NCBI RefSeq assembly: GCF_001949145.1
Contig: NW_019091420.1
Coordinates: 1,104,429-1,168,428, forward strand
Source: Acanthaster planci
Taxonomy: Eukaryota; Echinodermata; Asteroidea; Valvatida; Acanthasteridae
Direction of reading: 5' to 3'
DNA: 64,000 bases
Shown one piece after another: positions 59,396 to 64,000 of the stretch; within the stretch, counting starts at the first letter, position 1, and each line of letters opens with the position of its first letter. The notes under the pieces are model-generated. The model did no database searches, was not told the origin of the DNA, and saw nothing but the letters and a program-made list of their open reading frames with translations. Position numbers and translations under genes: made by a program.

Positions 59396-62300
59396 TATTC
59401 GTTGAGTGCTTTTTATATTTTTTGATGTCTTACAGGTGTATATGACAAGCCAAGATGCAGCGTAACTATAATAAGAAGATAAAGCCATAAAATTCATACG
59501 TAAGTGGTACCCGAACATATCTCTATGGCATGAACAGACTTCTCCACTCGTCCATACAGGCTTATCCAGTTGGCTGATATGAATCCCAAATATAGTTAAA
59601 CCAGTTATCGGCCAGACTGTCCACTTGAAGACGAGGATTTCTGTCATGGCCACAAAGACAGCGGGAGAGACTTGTCCCGACAAAACACTGTACATCATCA
59701 CTGCTAGACGGTTGCACAGGAGCCTGACGATGGCTTGATAACCCCAGATTGTAGCAAACGGATGAAAAGTTGGAAAAAAAAACCCAAAAAACAAAGAAAA
59801 GAAAAGAAAGTGGGTTCAACCCAAAAGTGAAACGAGGGCAGGTGCAATCAGACAACAAATGGGCACCATTTTTCCACTGAGTCAATCGTTCAGTGCACAC
59901 CCTACTGAGGGTGCTGCTCTCTGATCTGTAACTTCAATGTGTTTTAACACATGGGACAAATGTACAAAGTACACTGATATCTACATGTATGTATACCTAT
60001 GAACATAAATCTTTAATGGTATGTGCTGCGTGTCGCCATATCTTTGAAAAAAAAATTGCCCCTGGCCTTTAGTGATGCACTTTTTCACTTGTCAGAGCTT
60101 AGTAATGCTAGACAAACACACGGGCATAATTGGACATGAGTAATGTACATTGTACACTACCAATATCTATTCATGCAAAAATGGTCTGATCAAGCACATT
60201 AGGTTTGTAAGATTAGTTGGCATAAGCTGACAGCGCTGCTGAGCCTGAATTGATGCAGATGCATCACTGCACATGTCTAAAACACATGCTCACATTTGCT
60301 TCCAGTTCTCCGAGTGCATGTACATGTACATGCTCGTGAGGTCAACGAACTTAGAACTTTCTGGCAGGTTCAGGGAGTGATTGTTCAGAAGTCTAACTGA
60401 AACAAACGTCTTCCACATCTTAGATTCTTTCTGCAATCGAAACGGCTGATGGGTCAATAATTTTTCAAACTGTTAAAGATGCAGAGTCCATGGCAACTAA
60501 AAAGTCAACACTGTGAATGGGAATGGGAATATTTTGGGAATCGGAATATTTTGTGAAAAAAATTTGCATTCACATTGTCAATCCATTTCACGAGGTGTAA
60601 AAATAGTTTCTCACTTGTGTACAAACAAGAGTATAAACATTTTCCCTTTTGTGTGAAAAGGCATGATAATGTTTTCTTGCTTGTGGGAAAAGGTGTGAAA
60701 ACGTTTTCCTAATCAGGAAATTACAAATAGTTTTTGAGATGAAAATGAATTCTTTGGAAAGAGGAAAAACTGTGAAAATAATTTCCCACAACTCTCAGTA
60801 GCAACGTACTACCGGTATCTTTGGCTAATAGCATAATTGCATGACATACTTTTTGTTACCATGCTAAAATCCGCCAACTCATGGCGGTTATAATGAGGCA
60901 ACTGCTAGAGATAGAGATGGAAACTGAAATCTGAAAAGCACTCAAAAATTCCAGCTTTCCCCAAATCTTGTATCTCGGTCTCAAGCTTTGTCAGTATTTA
61001 AGGCAGAGTTGGGACGGCTTGTTCATGTCCATTCATGAACAGCTTGATTTGTTGTTTGTGGCTCAGCTGCTTGAATGCTGGGAATGCAGAACCGGTTATC
61101 GCCGGTAGTTAGCGGCAAGCAACAAGCAGGGGTGTGAGTGGCCACTTCAAATTAAAGCTGAAGACAGCTAGCCAAAAAGCTGAGATGTAAAAAGTTCCCA
61201 TACTTTTGTACTGACCAGGTGTACAGAAAGGCTGAAATTCAGGGTCAATATCTAAAAAAAAAAAAAAGAACTGCAATCAGCTAAAAAGCTGAATCCACAC
61301 ACCCCTAAACAAGCAACAGGGCGGCGTCCACGTACGTTCTTCGAGGGTTAATGATTGGATAACTGGGCTGAATTCTTTCCAATTTAAAAAGGAACATTCA
61401 TGTCATGGAACATTATTAATGTTAATTTTTGCAAAACTTCCCAACTCTCCGACTTTGTAAGCCATCTATTTGTCCGGCAGACGACGTTTGTCTGAATGGT
61501 CCGCCTCGCCCAGATGTGTTTGCTCCAACTCAGGTCAGCTCAGGTGGGACTTGCGTAGATATCAGTGGGGGCAGGCAAGTCAATAGCATGAAAAGGGCTC
61601 ATCTCACACTTCAGACAATGAATTCACAGCACGGTCCACAGACTGAGGTACATGTATCATGTGTTGATATGACCCAGAAGGCAATTGCACTATATTTATG
61701 CGCTTCTCACAGCACCACATAAAACATCCCTCGAAGTACGAATATAAAAATGTACGGTGAACACCTACAAATGAACCAGCCCACAAAATGATTCTCCAGG
61801 CCTTTTACTTCGAAGATTCCATCCGTGTTTTAAAGTTTGCAATCAAAACAGCAATGTGAGCCCTTTATTTTGTCTCTCAGTTTGGCACTGTGAGGAAAGT
61901 GGACATTACAAAAATGTGCAAAAAATCATTTGAAGACTTTCATCTTAGGAGTGGCTCTAATGAATGAAATTCAGTTGTCAGGTTGGGTCGCAGGTTTTAT
62001 TTTTGTAAGACAGATGCTCCTGAAAAGAATCGGGGACTTGAGACATGACAATTGGATTCCCTGCAGAATTTTTATTTCTCTGGATTTCCCCACAGAATCC
62101 TGAAAACAAGTGAAATCTACAGGCACCCCGCTGTCCCACAAGACATGGGACTCCAGCTCATTGACAATCCGGTGCCTCCTTTTCCGAGTAACCAGCGAAC
62201 ACCCCCAACCACCCTCATCACCACGCCCCAGTGACCAGTCAGTCCAGTTTCAACCTACCAGTCTTTTTTTTTTCCAGTGTTTGTTTTTACCACAAATCTT

Positions 62301-63067
62301 CACGAATGTTTTAAATTACTTTCAGGGAACTTGTTACTTTTTTGTGCCCTATTCTACCGGGGGTACCTAGTCCCTTGTACGAGTATGGAAATAAATGCAT
62401 GCTACTGCCGGGCAAAGTTTCAAGTATTACACAGTTTAATCTCCCCTAACTCTGGCCTGAGACTCAATAAGCCTTCCGGCAAGATATTTTTGTCACCAAT
62501 TGCTTGTCTCCCTCCATGCCCGGCCTCCTAATCCAATTTGAGCCTCCATCCAGCAGCCGTTCATTATCCAGAATAGATCCGCTCCCAGCAACTATAAAGG
62601 CTACTTAGAAATGACCTCAAACACAAGACAGCCTCTCATTTGGCCCAACATGATGGGATATAATTTCCCACTAACTGCTACATTCAAGGATTTTACCACC
62701 ATTAAACCAGGAAATTTCTCATTTAATTGGCACGTGCGGGAAGGGAAACGTGACTCTGATCACAGTAAATGCATCCAGGGTACCACTCATTCCGATAAAT
62801 GACCGGCATTACCACTGCGGGTATTGCTGTTGCTTTCAGAGTGAAATGAACTGATGTGAACAAAACGTGTGAAGACAAACATAAGCGTATCAATGTCTGG
62901 CAGCTAAACCTTCTTGATTAACAAGAAAAAAAAAAATAAAAAAAAATAAAAAAGTACTGCTGTGCTGCAAAGATGAAAATGGACATGTGTCACGTCGTGT
63001 GAAATCAGCTTCGATGCAGTCGAGTACTCTTCAAGTATCACGCTTACTACGAAGTACTGAACAGAGC

Positions 63068-63316
63068 CCAATTTCATGGGGCTGCTTACGGCAGAATTCC
63101 GCTCTTACGATCTCCATTCTGCACTTACTGTGCTAGCAGAAAGATTCTGCGCTAACCCTTTAAGCACAGAATCCTCAGTTACGGGATGTACACATGCGCA
63201 CAAGCCAAAATTCCTCGCTAACCCGTGAAATACATTCGCCGTACATGTGGGCACAAAATTTTCTGCTACAGTAAGCACCAATTTTTCACTTGCGGTAAGC
63301 AGCGCCATGAAATGGG
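63068..63316 (-). mobile_element. Foldback element family C, copy 2 (about 249 bp)
   Basis: Ends CCAATTTCATGGGGCTGCTT and AAGCAGCGCCATGAAATGGG, in inverse orientation to the copy at 44541-44783. Shared interior words include GGATTCTGTGCTTAA on the minus strand. Both copies keep an open frame over most of their length, but this follows from high similarity and is not taken as a gene. Confidence 0.65.
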
Positions 63317-64000
63317 ACCCTGGTTGTACATGTAAGTGTGGATAAAGCTGGAGAACATGGACATTGGATGGTAAATGCACAAAGGCAGGATGATAAACGT
63401 CATTTCCATGTACGTGTTACAACTGCAGTACTCAGCCCACGATATACCTGTACCAAAGAACTTATTGTACCTACAAGTACATGCACCTGTGCCAAAAAAA
63501 AAAGCGGTGTCATTGAAACACGACGGTGAGCTGGTTCACCTTCACAGCTCTTCATTCATTTCCATGGTTTCCATAAATTTGGCCACTGATGCTTACTAGG
63601 GAAGGGGCAAGCGCAGTTCATCCACAGCGTGAGTCAAATTCAGACGGTATTCTGCTACAGTACATTCTATAACTTGCAAAGAATGGAAACCGGTCTACAT
63701 CGGTCTCGAAACGGGAGCACAGTTAATGCGGAGAATTGTCACCCATTACACAAGAAGCATTTCACTCCTGGACCAGTGAAATGCCCTCTGAGGGCAGAAA
63801 TGTTTTTGCTCTTTCAACTTTGAAGGGCAACTTGTGCAAACTGGAAAACCAATATTGGCACACCCCAAAACAGCCAGTTGTATTCTGGAGGGCACAAATT
63901 GGGGACTGCACACGATGGATGATCACCCAATAGATAATCCTTCAACTCAATTTTTTCTTTCTCCCCTGAGAAATTCAACTGCTGATGTAAATCAAACATT

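Larger units (their letters stand above)
52322..64000. other. No exon recognised; probably a 5' intron of the DGK gene with repeats
   Basis: The first visible DGK exon starts with an acceptor at 52322-52324 in the middle of the protein, so this region should be intron up to the exon for the first C1 domain. I looked for PH and C1 coding stretches on the minus strand and saw none. It contains a mariner-like foldback at 59170-59395 and another foldback at 63068-63316, plus CATGTA-rich stretches. An unrelated gene cannot be excluded. Confidence 0.5.

Noticed and set aside
59312-59794. 160-codon minus-strand frame
   Set aside because: No family recognised, no splice or codon support, and it begins in a transposable element.
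52322-64000. PH domain and first C1 exons of DGK
   Set aside because: Expected upstream, but no matching stretch was found on the minus strand in this interval; they are probably outside the window.
1-64000. CRISPR arrays, prophage or bacterial defence systems
   Set aside because: The window is animal nuclear DNA with spliced genes; no regularly spaced identical repeats or prokaryotic operons.

Overview
This is a eukaryotic genomic window from an animal. Coding sequence comes in short exons with GT-AG (once GC-AG) introns, about 40% GC outside exons, many small foldback transposons and tRNA-derived SINEs, and one assembly gap of 87 N. No tRNA, rRNA, operon or prokaryotic signal is present. 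The deuterostome-like protein sequences, the TRIM/NHL-type gene and the tRNA-SINE plus foldback repeat content suggest a marine invertebrate deuterostome, perhaps an echinoderm, with hemichordate or amphioxus possible. That placement is inference.

Three genes can be supported. (1) 313-26,875, minus strand: telomerase reverse transcriptase (TERT). By chaining splice sites with matching phase I reconstruct 27 coding exons giving about 938 residues, with the TEN-like N-terminus, the RNA-binding domain (QFP and T motifs), RT motifs 1, 2, A, B, C, D and E with all three catalytic aspartates, and a C-terminal extension ending at a stop at 313 and an AATAAA at 217-222. A probable non-coding first exon lies near 26,775-26,870. 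(2) 11,193-12,095, plus strand: a single-exon 300-residue protein made almost entirely of NHL-type beta-propeller repeats, lying antisense inside the 3.8 kb intron between the TERT exons that precede and carry motif B. (3) 35,395-52,321, minus strand: the 3' 20 exons of a type II diacylglycerol kinase (delta/eta class), from the second C1 domain through the split catalytic domain to the C-terminal SAM domain. The PH domain, first C1 domain and promoter should lie beyond 64,000.

Layout: 1-27 kb TERT with the nested NHL gene and most foldback elements; 27-35.4 kb no coding sequence seen (TERT promoter side, DGK 3' UTR, intergenic); 35.4-52.3 kb DGK exons; 52.3-64 kb no exon recognised, most likely a large 5' intron of the DGK gene with repeats.

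TERT copies telomere repeats onto chromosome ends and DGK converts diacylglycerol to phosphatidic acid. I see no evidence that the three genes act together; the arrangement is ordinary animal gene order except for the nested antisense NHL gene. I did not find a clearly undescribed biological system. The most unusual points are the nested gene, the tandem duplication that copies a TERT splice donor, the array of splice-donor-like repeats in a DGK intron, a GC-AG intron, and several foldback families.
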